A stretch of DNA of 64,000 bases from Marinobacter sp. (GCA_018402255.1 JAGYIS010000004.1:558001-622000), one strand, 5' to 3'; shown: positions 17,956 through 26,743, counted from the first letter of the stretch. Numbers and translations: made by a program. Notes: generated by a model not told the origin, from the letters alone.

Positions 17956-18993
17956 ATGCAAACGCGAAAACTTGGATCGACAGACATCGACGTCAGTCTG
18001 ATCTGCCTGGGCACCATGACCTGGGGTGAGCAGAACACCGAGCAGGAAGCGTTTGAGCAACTGGATTACGCCATTGGGGCGGGCATTAACTTTATCGATG
18101 TGGCGGAAATGTATCCGGTGCCACCCAGAGCCGAAACCCAGGGCAGCACGGAGCAGTATCTCGGCAACTGGCTGGCCCGTCGGGGCCGCCGGGACGACCT
18201 GGTGATTGCCACCAAAGTAGCCGGGCCGGGAAATGGTCTGAGTTATCTGCGCGGCGGCCCGAGGCTGACCCGGGACCACATCCGGGAAGCTTGCGAAAGC
18301 AGTCTTAAACGCCTGCAAACAGACTACATCGATCTGTACCAGGTGCACTGGCCGGATCGCAGTGCCAATTTCTTCGGAAAACTGGGCTATGAGCGTAACC
18401 CCGATGAAACCATGACGCCGATAGAAGAAACGCTGGAGGCGCTGAATGAGTTGGTAAAAGAGGGCAAGGTGCGCCATGTCGGCCTGTCCAATGAAACGCC
18501 CTGGGGAACCATGGAATATTTGCGCCTGGCCCGGGAAAAGGACTGGCCACGAGTGGTTTCCATCCAGAATCCCTACAATCTTCTGAATCGGTCGTTTGAG
18601 CTTGGGTTGGCAGAATTTTCCCACCGCGAAAGCACCGGTCTGCTGGCGTACTCTCCGCTGGCCTTTGGCATGCTGACCGGCAAATATCTGGGTGGCAAGT
18701 GGCCGGAAAACGCGCGCCTGACAAGGTTCGAGCGGTTCAGTAGGTACACCGGCGAGCGGGCAGCAGACGCAACCAGAGCCTATGTCGAGCTGGCTCATCA
18801 TCACGGTTTGAGTGCAGCGCAGCTGGCACTGGCCTGGGTGAACAGCCGGGAATTCGTTACCAGTAATATTGTGGGCGCGACCAGCCTTGAGCAACTGAAA
18901 GAAAATGTCGGTTCTGCCGAGATTCGGCTCAGTCCGGATCTGGTGTCAGCCATTGAGGCTATCCACGAAGAGTTCACCTATCCCTGCCCATAA
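17956..18993 (+). CDS. NADP(H)-dependent aldo/keto reductase, Tas-like
   Basis: A 345-residue TIM-barrel reductase very similar in length and layout to E. coli Tas. The catalytic Asp48 and Tyr53 sit in FIDVAEMYPVPP. The active-site lysine lies in VIATKVAGPG and the histidine in YQVHWPDRS. The cofactor-binding end is near NIVGATSLEQLKENV. It would reduce carbonyl compounds in the cytoplasm; the physiological substrate is unknown. A strong ribosome binding site (AAGGAG) lies five bases before the ATG at 17956, which excludes the upstream frame extension. A 17-bp hairpin follows the gene. Confidence 0.92.
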   Translation: MQTRKLGSTDIDVSLICLGTMTWGEQNTEQEAFEQLDYAIGAGINFIDVAEMYPVPPRAETQGSTEQYLGNWLARRGRRDDLVIATKVAGPGNGLSYLRGGPRLTRDHIREACESSLKRLQTDYIDLYQVHWPDRSANFFGKLGYERNPDETMTPIEETLEALNELVKEGKVRHVGLSNETPWGTMEYLRLAREKDWPRVVSIQNPYNLLNRSFELGLAEFSHRESTGLLAYSPLAFGMLTGKYLGGKWPENARLTRFERFSRYTGERAADATRAYVELAHHHGLSAAQLALAWVNSREFVTSNIVGATSLEQLKENVGSAEIRLSPDLVSAIEAIHEEFTYPCP

Positions 18994-19022
18994 CCGCGCG
19001 TAATCTAAGGCGATCATGGTGT

Positions 19023-19065
19023 TGTAACGGCCCTGCCAGCGCTAATGACTGGCAGGGCCGTTACA
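19023..19065. terminator. Perfect 17-bp hairpin after the aldo/keto reductase gene
   Basis: TGTAACGGCCCTGCCAG and its exact reverse complement flank a nine-base loop. This is one of the strongest hairpins in the window. It lacks a U tract on either strand, so it is not a textbook intrinsic terminator. Transcription termination, mRNA 3' protection or a protein-binding palindrome are all possible. Confidence 0.5.
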
Positions 19066-19229
19066 GAACGTAAAATAAGTGATCATATATTGACAAAAAT
19101 TTGACCAATTCATGCCGGTTAGCTGGCGCATTTGTGTGCAATGTCACACCAATTTTTGGGACAATCATTAGACTTTGGTACTGAAGCGGTAATAAACCGA
19201 CAATCATTTTCCGGGTCCTATTTGTCATC

Positions 19230-19568
19230 ATGATCATTCGCCTGTTCGTCGTCCTTCTAGCTCTGAATTTTGTCGCCTTCGTGGTGAGGGCTGAGGCTGC
19301 AGAACCGATGCTGACTGATCGCATGATGGCGGAGCGTGACGACGCGGTGTCGGTTGAAAAAATCTATGAGCTTCAGGAGTGGATGTCCGGTGATTATCAG
19401 GATGACAACACCGACGCCGTTGCGGCCATTGGATCGCGTCTTCTGAGTCTGAGCCTGAGTGGTGACCGGAGTACAGAGCGAACCTATGCGTCGGATCGCG
19501 CTCGCCCTGATCACGGTATTGCCCTGCTCAACGAAGGTGCCTGCCTGAACCTGCGCTGGAATTTCTGA
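19230..19568 (+). CDS. Small predicted secreted protein
   Basis: A 112-residue frame with a convincing signal peptide: MIIRLFVVLLALNFVAF followed by VVRAEAAEP, a likely AXA-type cleavage site near residue 23. The mature part is acidic at first (ELQEWMSGDYQDDN) and then serine- and leucine-rich; a single cysteine sits near the end. I recognise no domain. Support for a real gene is the export signal and the absence of any other gene in this interval. Against it, no good ribosome binding site is visible. It stands alone between the hairpin at 19023-19065 and the CoA hydrolase gene. Confidence 0.5.
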   Translation: MIIRLFVVLLALNFVAFVVRAEAAEPMLTDRMMAERDDAVSVEKIYELQEWMSGDYQDDNTDAVAAIGSRLLSLSLSGDRSTERTYASDRARPDHGIALLNEGACLNLRWNF

Positions 19569-19713
19569 ACGCCTCTCTGTTTTTTGTTTCCGGTATTCGC
19601 CCCACCTGCCGCAATCGCTAACCCATCAATCTTATGATCTGACGCATTGTCAGCTTCATCGCGTCGTGTGATCATCCGACCTGTTGAGATGCTCAAACAA
19701 TGGGGAACGGGTA

Positions 19714-21927
19714 ATGCCAGAACAGAATGGAAGCTATTGTGACGATGCAAACGCGTGTGTCGACCGGGTCATCGAGCGGGTCGGCAAACAGATCACACTG
19801 GGTTTGCCGCTGGGTCTTGGTAAGCCGGTTCGGTTCGTAAATGCCTTGTATCAGCGGGCCAAAGACGATCCTGAAATCCAGCTGCATATCGTTACCGCCT
19901 TGTCATTACTGGCACCGGAAGGCGGCTCTTCACTGGAGAAGCGTTTTCTCGGGCCCTTCACCAAACGGCTCTACGGCAATGTCCCGGAGCTGGCCTATGC
20001 CCGGGATGTCAATCGCAACCGTCTGCCCGCCAATGTCTCGGTATCCGAGTTCTTTTTCAAGGCCGGCAGCTACCTGAATAATCGCAGCCAGCAACGCAAC
20101 TATGTTTGCACTAATTACACCCATGCCGTTCGGGACCTGATGGCGCAGGGCGTTAATGTGGTCGGCCAGTTGATGTCGCCGGGTGCCTCCCATGGCGAAC
20201 CAGACCATTTCAGCTTCAGCTGCAATCCCGACTTGTCGCTGGATATCCTGCCGCTGCTGCGTGAGCGGGAGGCCGCAGGTACGCCGGTGGCCATGGTCGC
20301 CGAGCTGAACGAAAACCTGCCCTGGTTTGGTCATCACGCAGCCGTTGAGGCCAGTCAGTTTGATGTCATTTTGTCGCAGCCATCGTCGGACTACCCGCTG
20401 TTTTCTGCGCCTCAGATGGCGGTCAGCCCGGCTGATCACATGATCGGGTTTTACGCCAGCAGCCTGCTGAAAGACGGCGGCACCCTGCAGGTCGGCATTG
20501 GCTCTCTCGGTGCAGCGCTGGTGCACAGTGCCATTGTCCGGCACAAACACAACGACGCCTGGAGAGCGGTTTTCGACCAGCTGAAAGTACAGGAACGGTT
20601 CCCGGTGGTGGCGGAATACGGTGGCACTGAGCCCTTTGAAAAGGGGCTATACGGCTGCAGTGAAATGATGGTGGATGGCTTTTTCTATTTAATGGAGGAG
20701 GGGATTCTCACTCGAGAAGTCTATGATCATCCTGCCCTTCAGACCCTGATCAATCAGGGCGAAATGACAACAACGCCGAGCCTTGAAAGTCTGGATGTAC
20801 TGCACAGGGCCGGCTTGATTGATTCGCCGCTGCGGGCACGGGACGTTAAATGGCTGATCCGACATGGCCTTCTCCGGGCCAGTGTGGAGTTCAAGGGCGG
20901 CCGCCTGCGCCTGAGTGACGACAAGTCAGTTGAGGCTGATCTGGCCAATGCTGAAACCCGGGAGGCTCTGGAGGCCCTCGGGTTGGGTGAGAAGTTGGCC
21001 GGGGGCATTGCCATGCACGGTGGTTTTTACGTTGGCCCGGAAAAGTTCTATCAGGCGCTGAGAGACCTGTCAGACGAGCAGCGAGACAAGATCTGCATGA
21101 CCAGCGTCAACTTCATCAATCACCTCTACGACCATCGGTTTGGCGATCAGAAGCTCAAGGCTGCCCAGCGTGTTCATGGCCGTTTTATCAATTCCGCCAT
21201 GATGTATACCCTGAACGGCGCGGCGGTGTCTGATGGTCTGGACGATGGCCGTGTGGTCAGTGGCGTGGGCGGGCAGTACAACTTTGTTGCCATGGCCCAC
21301 GAGTTACCCGGTGCAAGGTCTATTCTTGCACTCAGGGCAACGCGGGTGTCGGGTGGTAAGGCAGTGTCCAACATCGTTTTCAACTACGCCCATTGCACCA
21401 TTCCCCGGCACCTGAGAGACATTGTCATTACCGAGTATGGTATTGCGGACCTGCGCGGCCAGTCTGATGAGGACGTGTTTCTGCGGCTGATCCGGATTGC
21501 CGATTCCCGCTTCCAGGATGAACTTCTGGCCCAGGCAAAGAAAGCCGGCAAAGTCAGCTCGGATTTCAAGCTGCCGGCGGACTGGCGGCAGAACACGCCG
21601 GCTAATGTCTCGAAGGCGCTTAAAGCGGGCGGCGAGGGCGACTGGTTTCCCGCGTTTCCGTTTGGAAGGGATTTCACGGATGAGGAGCTGACGTTAGGGA
21701 AAGCCCTTAAGGGGCTTAAGGCCGCAACGGCAACTCCCCGTGGTAAACTGGCCACACTTTGGCAGGCCGTGAGAGCGGAGGATGAGGCCGGTCACTACGA
21801 CACGCTCATCGATCGCATGGGGCTGAAAAAGCCGTCAGGTCTCCGGGAGAAACTCGACCGGAAGCTGGTGATTCATGGCCTGCAGAAACTTGAAACCCCC
21901 AAAGAAACAGGAACCAAGAAACCCTGA
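19714..21927 (+). CDS. Acetyl-CoA hydrolase/transferase family protein
   Basis: A 737-residue class I CoA-transferase-type protein. The N-terminal half contains ITLGLPLGLGKPVRFVNAL, and the C-terminal AcetylCoA_hyd_C domain contains GVGGQYNFVAMAHELPGARS and VITEYGIADLRGQSDED. The glutamate in ITEYG is the residue that forms the glutamyl-CoA thioester. It is longer than the usual 500-residue enzymes because of an insertion in the middle region (about residues 330-440). It should hydrolyse acyl-CoA or move CoA between carboxylates in the cytoplasm. The ATG at 19714 is preferred over the longer frame. Its stop overlaps the next gene's start by an ATGA. Confidence 0.88.
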   Translation: MPEQNGSYCDDANACVDRVIERVGKQITLGLPLGLGKPVRFVNALYQRAKDDPEIQLHIVTALSLLAPEGGSSLEKRFLGPFTKRLYGNVPELAYARDVNRNRLPANVSVSEFFFKAGSYLNNRSQQRNYVCTNYTHAVRDLMAQGVNVVGQLMSPGASHGEPDHFSFSCNPDLSLDILPLLREREAAGTPVAMVAELNENLPWFGHHAAVEASQFDVILSQPSSDYPLFSAPQMAVSPADHMIGFYASSLLKDGGTLQVGIGSLGAALVHSAIVRHKHNDAWRAVFDQLKVQERFPVVAEYGGTEPFEKGLYGCSEMMVDGFFYLMEEGILTREVYDHPALQTLINQGEMTTTPSLESLDVLHRAGLIDSPLRARDVKWLIRHGLLRASVEFKGGRLRLSDDKSVEADLANAETREALEALGLGEKLAGGIAMHGGFYVGPEKFYQALRDLSDEQRDKICMTSVNFINHLYDHRFGDQKLKAAQRVHGRFINSAMMYTLNGAAVSDGLDDGRVVSGVGGQYNFVAMAHELPGARSILALRATRVSGGKAVSNIVFNYAHCTIPRHLRDIVITEYGIADLRGQSDEDVFLRLIRIADSRFQDELLAQAKKAGKVSSDFKLPADWRQNTPANVSKALKAGGEGDWFPAFPFGRDFTDEELTLGKALKGLKAATATPRGKLATLWQAVRAEDEAGHYDTLIDRMGLKKPSGLREKLDRKLVIHGLQKLETPKETGTKKP

Positions 21928-22403
21928 TGCAAGTCGACAAGTCGAACGCAAAACCCGAAGTCTTCACCGTCCATTACGTGCTCAAGAACCGCATTGGTGA
22001 GCTGGTGGATACGTCTGAGGGCAGCGAGCCACTGCACTTTCTGTACGGAACCCCGGAGATCATCGCCGGAATTCAGGAAGCGGTAAAAGACCGCAAGGTC
22101 GGTGACTGCCTGGAAGTGACCGTGCCGCCGGAAATGGCCTATGGCGACTATAGGGAAGAACTTGTTCGCAAGGTGCCTCGGTCCATGTTCGAGGGCATTG
22201 AAAATCTTCAGGTGGGCATGAAGTTCCAGACCAATTCTGGCGATCAGGCCCAGATAGTGCAGGTGCTGGGTATCGATGGCAACCTGGTTCGGGTGGATGC
22301 CAACCACCCTCTTGCGGGTTTTACGTTGTACTTCGATCTGGAAATTGTCGGGCGCCGGGAAGCTACGGAAGACGAGATAGCCCAGGGTCAACCGTTGTAT
22401 TGA
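21927..22403 (+). CDS. FKBP-type peptidyl-prolyl isomerase, SlyD-like
   Basis: A 158-residue FKBP-fold protein. VHYVLKNRIGELVDTSEG and LEVTVPPEMAYGDYREELV match SlyD/FkpB-like isomerases with an inserted chaperone flap (about residues 70-125). The histidine- and cysteine-rich metal-binding tail of E. coli SlyD is absent; the protein ends in AQGQPLY. It would catalyse proline isomerisation and assist folding in the cytoplasm. Its ATG overlaps the stop codon of the CoA hydrolase gene (ATGA), so translation is coupled. Its 3' end overlaps that of the convergent olsA-like gene by 41 bases. Confidence 0.92.
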   Translation: MQVDKSNAKPEVFTVHYVLKNRIGELVDTSEGSEPLHFLYGTPEIIAGIQEAVKDRKVGDCLEVTVPPEMAYGDYREELVRKVPRSMFEGIENLQVGMKFQTNSGDQAQIVQVLGIDGNLVRVDANHPLAGFTLYFDLEIVGRREATEDEIAQGQPLY

Positions 22404-23181
22404 TGGCGGCGCCTGATGCGGTCTCGAATTCGCCAGCGTGAATGCGCTGCAGTCCGGCGCTTATGTGCTGGTGCACGAGCGCTGCGAGTTGCTGGGTTGA
22501 TTCCGTTTTGCGGGCATCCACCGCGGCATGGATAACGACATCGACCCGGATCGGCTTCTGTTTGAGTAGTCGAATCAGGTGATGATGAAAGCTGTCATCG
22601 CCAATAAATGGTGCCAGGGAGTCAGGCCTGCAGTCCCTGCGATAGCCGATGGTGACTGGCTGAATCGGTCGACCGGTAGTTTTGGCTGCGGTCAGCAAAA
22701 GACCGTGTATTGGCAGCACGGTAACGCCGGTGCTGGTGGTGCCCTCCGGGAAGACCAGAACCGACTCGCCAGCCTCCAGGCAGGCACTTATTTGGGTTTT
22801 CACCCGTCGTGCCTGACCGTTGCCCCGTTCAATGAACAGTGTGCCGGCCTGGTGAGCAAGCCAGCCAATCACAGGCCAGGCCCCTACCTCGGCTTTCGAC
22901 AAAAAACGCATTGGCGTGATTGCGCCAAGAACCGGGATGTCAGACCAGCTGATATGGTTGGCTACATAGAGTGCATTGCTCTCCGCGAGATGACCATGCA
23001 CGTAGACGCGAAAACCCAGACACTGACAGGCTCTTCGGAAGCAGATGGCTGACCAGGGCGAGCGGTCAACGGGTTTGGCACGAAAAATATCAGCCAGCCT
23101 CAGGACGATGGCTAGGGCGCAAGTGCCGATCAGAAACACCGCAAATCCGCCCAGTCGTCCCGTTAACCTGATCCATTCCAT
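22363..23181 (-). CDS. olsA: Lyso-ornithine lipid O-acyltransferase (PlsC-like)
   Basis: A 272-residue membrane acyltransferase. One hydrophobic helix lies near residues 11-29. The catalytic HX4D motif is NHISWSD (His76, Asp81), and the substrate-binding VFPEGTTS lies near residue 150. Alone it would be called a 1-acylglycerol-3-phosphate acyltransferase. Directly after an OlsB-type gene it is best read as OlsA, which adds the second fatty acid to lyso-ornithine lipid at the inner membrane. The ATG at 23181 has a GGTGGGG ribosome binding site and lies 16 bases behind olsB. Confidence 0.82.
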   Translation of the reverse strand: MEWIRLTGRLGGFAVFLIGTCALAIVLRLADIFRAKPVDRSPWSAICFRRACQCLGFRVYVHGHLAESNALYVANHISWSDIPVLGAITPMRFLSKAEVGAWPVIGWLAHQAGTLFIERGNGQARRVKTQISACLEAGESVLVFPEGTTSTGVTVLPIHGLLLTAAKTTGRPIQPVTIGYRRDCRPDSLAPFIGDDSFHHHLIRLLKQKPIRVDVVIHAAVDARKTESTQQLAALVHQHISAGLQRIHAGEFETASGAAINTTVDPGLSRLP

Positions 23182-23197
23182 ATATTTGCCCCACCTG

Positions 23198-23959
23198 TCA
23201 GGCATTGCGGCCCATAAAATGACGGCCATAGCGGGCGGTCAGGTTGCTCACTTCCAGTAACACCAGCAGGTCTGCGCAGCGAAATTCCGGGTCCCAACAG
23301 GGTTCACCGCACACCTTGGCGCCCAGTCTCATGTAGGCGCGAATCAATGCCGGGACGTCGTCACTTTGCTCGTGTTCGGATTGGGTCAGGTGCGGCAGTG
23401 CCCGCCGTGGTGTCACCCGGAATTGGGGTGCAGACAGGTATTCATTCTGCAGGTGCCGGGCGATCCTCCAGGCCTTGGTGCCCCCATCGGCCATGCTAAT
23501 GCTGGCGCAACCGATCAGGTAATCCACTTTGCGTTGGTTGAGGTATTCCGCCACCGCCGCCCACAACAGTGCGATGGTGCCGCCGTTTCGGTAGTCGGGG
23601 TGCACGCAGGTTCGGCCCAGTTCGGCTACGCTGCCGGGCAGCAAGTGCAGGGCACTCAGATCAAACTCACCGGATGAGTAAAAGCCACCGACTGCCGAGG
23701 TTTCGCTCTCATGCAGTATGCGAGTGGTTGCGACCAGCTCTCCAGAGTCAGAATCAGTGACGATCAGGTGTTCGCAGACATCGTCGAATGCATCAGCATC
23801 AATGCCCGGCGTCGTCGCCCCGAGGTCGCTACCGTATTCCTCGGAAAAAACCCGATAGCGCAAGCGTTGCGCTGCCTGGATCAACTCCGGGTTACGAGTG
23901 AGTGCGGTTTGCAGCTTGCGTCCCCGGCGTGGATTTGCCCTTGCGGTTTGTGCTGTCAT
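23198..23959 (-). CDS. olsB: L-ornithine N-acyltransferase (OlsB family)
   Basis: A 253-residue GNAT-like acyltransferase of the OlsB/hemolysin-like family (Acetyltransf_5). Visible features are YRVFSEEYGSDLG, AELGRTCVHPDYRNGGTIAL and YLIGCASISM. It transfers a 3-hydroxyacyl group from acyl carrier protein to ornithine, giving lyso-ornithine lipid, a phosphorus-free membrane lipid. The downstream PlsC-like gene supplies the second acylation. A tandem Pho-box-like array starts 48 bases upstream of the ATG, in line with the known induction of ornithine lipids by phosphate limitation in several proteobacteria. Confidence 0.85.
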   Translation of the reverse strand: MTAQTARANPRRGRKLQTALTRNPELIQAAQRLRYRVFSEEYGSDLGATTPGIDADAFDDVCEHLIVTDSDSGELVATTRILHESETSAVGGFYSSGEFDLSALHLLPGSVAELGRTCVHPDYRNGGTIALLWAAVAEYLNQRKVDYLIGCASISMADGGTKAWRIARHLQNEYLSAPQFRVTPRRALPHLTQSEHEQSDDVPALIRAYMRLGAKVCGEPCWDPEFRCADLLVLLEVSNLTARYGRHFMGRNA

Positions 23960-24004
23960 GGCCTGGCCTCGTGATGTCGTTTACAGCCCAAGGCTATGAA
24001 TCCG

Positions 24005-24046
24005 GTGTGACAGCGAGGTGACTTATCGGTGACGTCTTTGTGACAC
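24005..24046 (-). promoter_or_regulatory. Tandem Pho box candidate upstream of olsB (four half-sites)
   Basis: Four GTGAC cores begin at 24007, 24018, 24029 and 24040, each exactly 11 bases apart. On the minus strand this is a run of TGTCAC, AGTCAC, CGTCAC and TGTCAC half-sites facing olsB. Two PhoB dimers would fit side by side. A possible -10 (CATAGC, around 23993-23998) lies downstream. The exact helical period makes chance unlikely. Confidence 0.7.
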
Positions 24047-24104
24047 GCGTCATGAGGGATCAGAAACCAGATCTGTGTCACAGGCTGTAACCCTATGACC
24101 GTTC

Positions 24105-24138
24105 CATGTATATTTCTGAATAGCATGTATAATTGCTG
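24105..24138 (+). promoter_or_regulatory. Direct repeat and -10-like element upstream of the response regulator gene
   Basis: CATGTATATTTCTG (24105) and CATGTATAATTGCTG (24124) are imperfect direct repeats 19 bases apart. The second contains an extended -10-like TGTATAAT. TGTAACCCTATGAC at 24086-24099 also resembles the reverse complement of the E. coli RstA box. The arrangement suggests autoregulation of the two-component genes that follow. Confidence 0.4.
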
Positions 24139-24200
24139 TAACGGAACGTTGCCTGTATTGTCAGGTGGACAGCCCCAAAAACCGGAATATAAAAACAGAG

Positions 24201-24935
24201 ATGGATGGCGTGGAACAGACAAACGAGAGTTGGCGAATCCTGATCGTTGAAGACGACGAACGACTTGCGGATCTTACCCGTGAGTACCTCGAGAGCAACG
24301 GACTGACGGTCTCCCTGGAAACCCACGGTGGTGCCGCGGTTGAGCGCATTCGTAATGAGCAGCCAGACCTTGTGGTACTGGATCTCATGTTGCCTGGTGA
24401 AGATGGCCTTTCGATCTGCCGGCGGGTCAGGCCTGCTTATTCTGGCCCCATCATCATGTTGACGGCTCGTACCGACGATCTGGATCAGGTGCTTGGCCTG
24501 GAAATGGGCGCGGATGACTATATCAGCAAGCCGGTGCAGCCCCGGGTGTTGCTGGCACGGATACGGGCCATGCTTCGGCGCATGGACGCTGTGCCGGCCG
24601 GTAAGTCGGACGAGTCAGGGGAAGAGCCGGTTCGGCTGACGTTTAATGACTTGATTGTTGATCGCTCCATGCGTGAAGCGTGGCTAAGCGAAGACAGCAT
24701 TGATTTGACCAGTGCCGAATTCGATCTGCTCTGGCTGCTGGCCAGCAACGCTGGCCGTGTGCTCAGCCGGGAAGAGATTTTTACCGCCCTGCGCGGCATC
24801 GAATATGATGGCCAGGACCGGTCCATTGATGTTCGGGTGTCCCGGATCAGACCCAAGATCGGTGATGATCCCATTCATCCCCGTCGGATCAAGACGGTTC
24901 GCAGTAAAGGCTATCTGTTCGTCAAAGAAGCCTGA
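24201..24935 (+). CDS. OmpR/RstA-like response regulator
   Basis: A 244-residue regulator. The receiver domain shows VEDDERL (acidic pocket Asp18-Asp19), the phosphoacceptor Asp61 in VVLDLMLPGEDG, and the conserved lysine in ISKPVQP. The C-terminal winged helix (about residues 140-240) ends with the wing IKTVRSKGYLFVKE. RstA-like proteins bind tandem DNA sites as phosphorylated dimers. It is followed by its cognate kinase gene 57 bases downstream. The ATG at 24201 was chosen because the upstream extension is unlike the family. It is not PhoB, so the Pho-box arrays in this window must be read by a regulator encoded elsewhere. Confidence 0.93.
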   Translation: MDGVEQTNESWRILIVEDDERLADLTREYLESNGLTVSLETHGGAAVERIRNEQPDLVVLDLMLPGEDGLSICRRVRPAYSGPIIMLTARTDDLDQVLGLEMGADDYISKPVQPRVLLARIRAMLRRMDAVPAGKSDESGEEPVRLTFNDLIVDRSMREAWLSEDSIDLTSAEFDLLWLLASNAGRVLSREEIFTALRGIEYDGQDRSIDVRVSRIRPKIGDDPIHPRRIKTVRSKGYLFVKEA

Positions 24936-24992
24936 CCGATCTTCCGCTACCCGTACCGGTAATGGGCGGGTAGCGTTACCAGGATGGGCTGC

Positions 24993-26567
24993 ATGTCCCT
25001 GAAATTTTTCCTGACAATCTACGCTCGATTGGCTGGCGCAACCGCGCTGGTTATCCTGATCTGCACCCTTCTTTTTAACGGCATCAACTCGGTCCGACAC
25101 CAGTTCTGGCATGAGCGTTTTGCTGAGCCTCTCATGCGATGGCTGGCCGCGACGCCGGCGCCGGCCCGTCAGTATCATTGGATGCCGTCGATGTTCGAGT
25201 TGCGTTCCGGTAATACGGATCAGTTCGGGCTATCGACCGTCACGGAGGAGCGCTTAGGCTATGGGCAGGTTGTCGCACAGCTTACGGATGTTGGGTATCG
25301 CTACCTTGTTCGGTCCCGTGACGATGAGGTGGTCAGTGTCCGTCTGGTTCAGGCCTACGAGGAAATGGCTCAGGCCACCGCCTTGCTGGTTCGTTGGCAC
25401 CTGGAAACAAACGCTTCAGATCAGCGGGTTGATGTGATTGCTCAGTTGGTTAAAGCCCTGCGGGTGAGTATAGAGCCTGTTCAGGATGTAGAGCGTTTAC
25501 CGGATCAGTCGGTGCTTGAGAGTGTCGCAGAGAACGGATTGGTGGTGTTCAGCAGGCAGGGTGAGGAAACCGCTCAGGTGCTTATCAGGCTCTCTGAAGG
25601 CGACCTGGTGATGATCCGAATGCCGCCACCTTTCAATCCCTGGTCATGGCCTGTTGTGGCATTGCTGATGGTGGTTATCGGTTCGGTGTTGGCGGTTGCG
25701 CTGTATCTGGCCATTCGCTTTGTGGAAGGTCACCTGCGTAAGGTCGAGTCGGTGGCCGTGCGCATTGCCCGAGGCGAAATGGGCGCCAGAGTAGAGTCTG
25801 AAGACGGTACGCTGGTCTCGCGCCTTGCAGCGTCTTTCAACGGCATGGCCGAGCATATTCAACGGCTGGTTCAGGTGCAGCGTGAAATGATTCATGCGGT
25901 GTCGCACGAACTGCGAACCCCCGTTGCCCGCATCCGTTTCGGCGTTCAGATGATCGAAGCCGGCAGCAGCCCGGAGGTCCTTGCCAGGCAAGCTGAAGGC
26001 ATCGACGGTGATATTCAGGAGCTCGATGAGCTGATTGATGAGATTCTTACCTATGCTCGGCTGGAGCAGGGTGGCCCTGTCTTCAGCCTGAGAGAAGATT
26101 CAGTGACGGACATTGTTCGCCAGGTGGTGGCTGAACAGCAGATTATCCGCACTGGCATCGAGATTGATTGCCGGATTGGCGACGGCTCTGAGCGCTGGGC
26201 GCTGGCCGATGTAGAGCCACGGTATATTCACCGGGCCATCCAGAATCTGGTGGGTAACGCCGCCCGTTACGCAGCCAAACGGGTGGTTGTTCGCTGCCAT
26301 CTGGATGAAGATAACTGCCGAATTGATGTTGAGGACGATGGCCCGGGCATTCCTGAGCAAGACTGGGAGAAGGTGTTTACCGCCTTTGCCCGGCTTGATG
26401 ACAGTCGGACCCGAACCTCCGGGGGGTATGGATTAGGGTTGTCGATTGTCAGGCGCATACTGTACTGGCATGGCGGGCAGGCGTTTGTTGGCAGAAGTGA
26501 TGAGCTCGGCGGTGCCCGCTTCAGTCTGGTTTGGCCAAGGCGTAAGCCTGTTGATTCTGTTTTGTGA
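24993..26567 (+). CDS. RstB-like sensor histidine kinase
   Basis: A 524-residue membrane kinase. The first helix is at about residues 10-28, the periplasmic sensor at 29-216, and the second helix at 218-243 (VVALLMVVIGSVLAVALYL). A HAMP domain follows, then the dimerisation helix with the phosphorylated histidine near residue 305 (HAVSHELRTPVARIRFG). The ATPase domain shows NLVGNAARYA (N box), DDGPGIPEQDW (G1) and SGGYGLGLSIV (G2). It phosphorylates the preceding response regulator. The signal sensed is unknown. AGGA nine bases before the ATG at 24993 supports this start; 24984 is an alternative. An intrinsic terminator follows 147 bases downstream. Confidence 0.94.
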   Translation: MSLKFFLTIYARLAGATALVILICTLLFNGINSVRHQFWHERFAEPLMRWLAATPAPARQYHWMPSMFELRSGNTDQFGLSTVTEERLGYGQVVAQLTDVGYRYLVRSRDDEVVSVRLVQAYEEMAQATALLVRWHLETNASDQRVDVIAQLVKALRVSIEPVQDVERLPDQSVLESVAENGLVVFSRQGEETAQVLIRLSEGDLVMIRMPPPFNPWSWPVVALLMVVIGSVLAVALYLAIRFVEGHLRKVESVAVRIARGEMGARVESEDGTLVSRLAASFNGMAEHIQRLVQVQREMIHAVSHELRTPVARIRFGVQMIEAGSSPEVLARQAEGIDGDIQELDELIDEILTYARLEQGGPVFSLREDSVTDIVRQVVAEQQIIRTGIEIDCRIGDGSERWALADVEPRYIHRAIQNLVGNAARYAAKRVVVRCHLDEDNCRIDVEDDGPGIPEQDWEKVFTAFARLDDSRTRTSGGYGLGLSIVRRILYWHGGQAFVGRSDELGGARFSLVWPRRKPVDSVL

Positions 26568-26713
26568 TCCAGCACTCAAGACCTCACCTGATGTAACAAA
26601 GCTCTACAGAATGGCTACTGAATTGATCAGGTTATCCGTCAATAATCGCAAGGGTAAGGGATGACTTTTGAGGTTGTAGTTCTTACGAACTTTCCTTGTT
26701 TCATTCGTCATTT

Positions 26714-26743
26714 GAGGGCCGGATTTATCCGGCCCTTTTTTTA
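26714..26743 (+). terminator. Rho-independent terminator
   Basis: GGGCCGGA and TCCGGCCC form a perfect 8-bp GC-rich stem with a four-base loop, followed by seven T residues. It ends the two-component operon and isolates glpK. Confidence 0.92.

Noticed and set aside
24201..26567. A PhoB-PhoR pair that would read the nearby Pho boxes
   Set aside because: The kinase has a large periplasmic domain and HAMP and resembles RstB; PhoR has a PAS domain and no such sensor.
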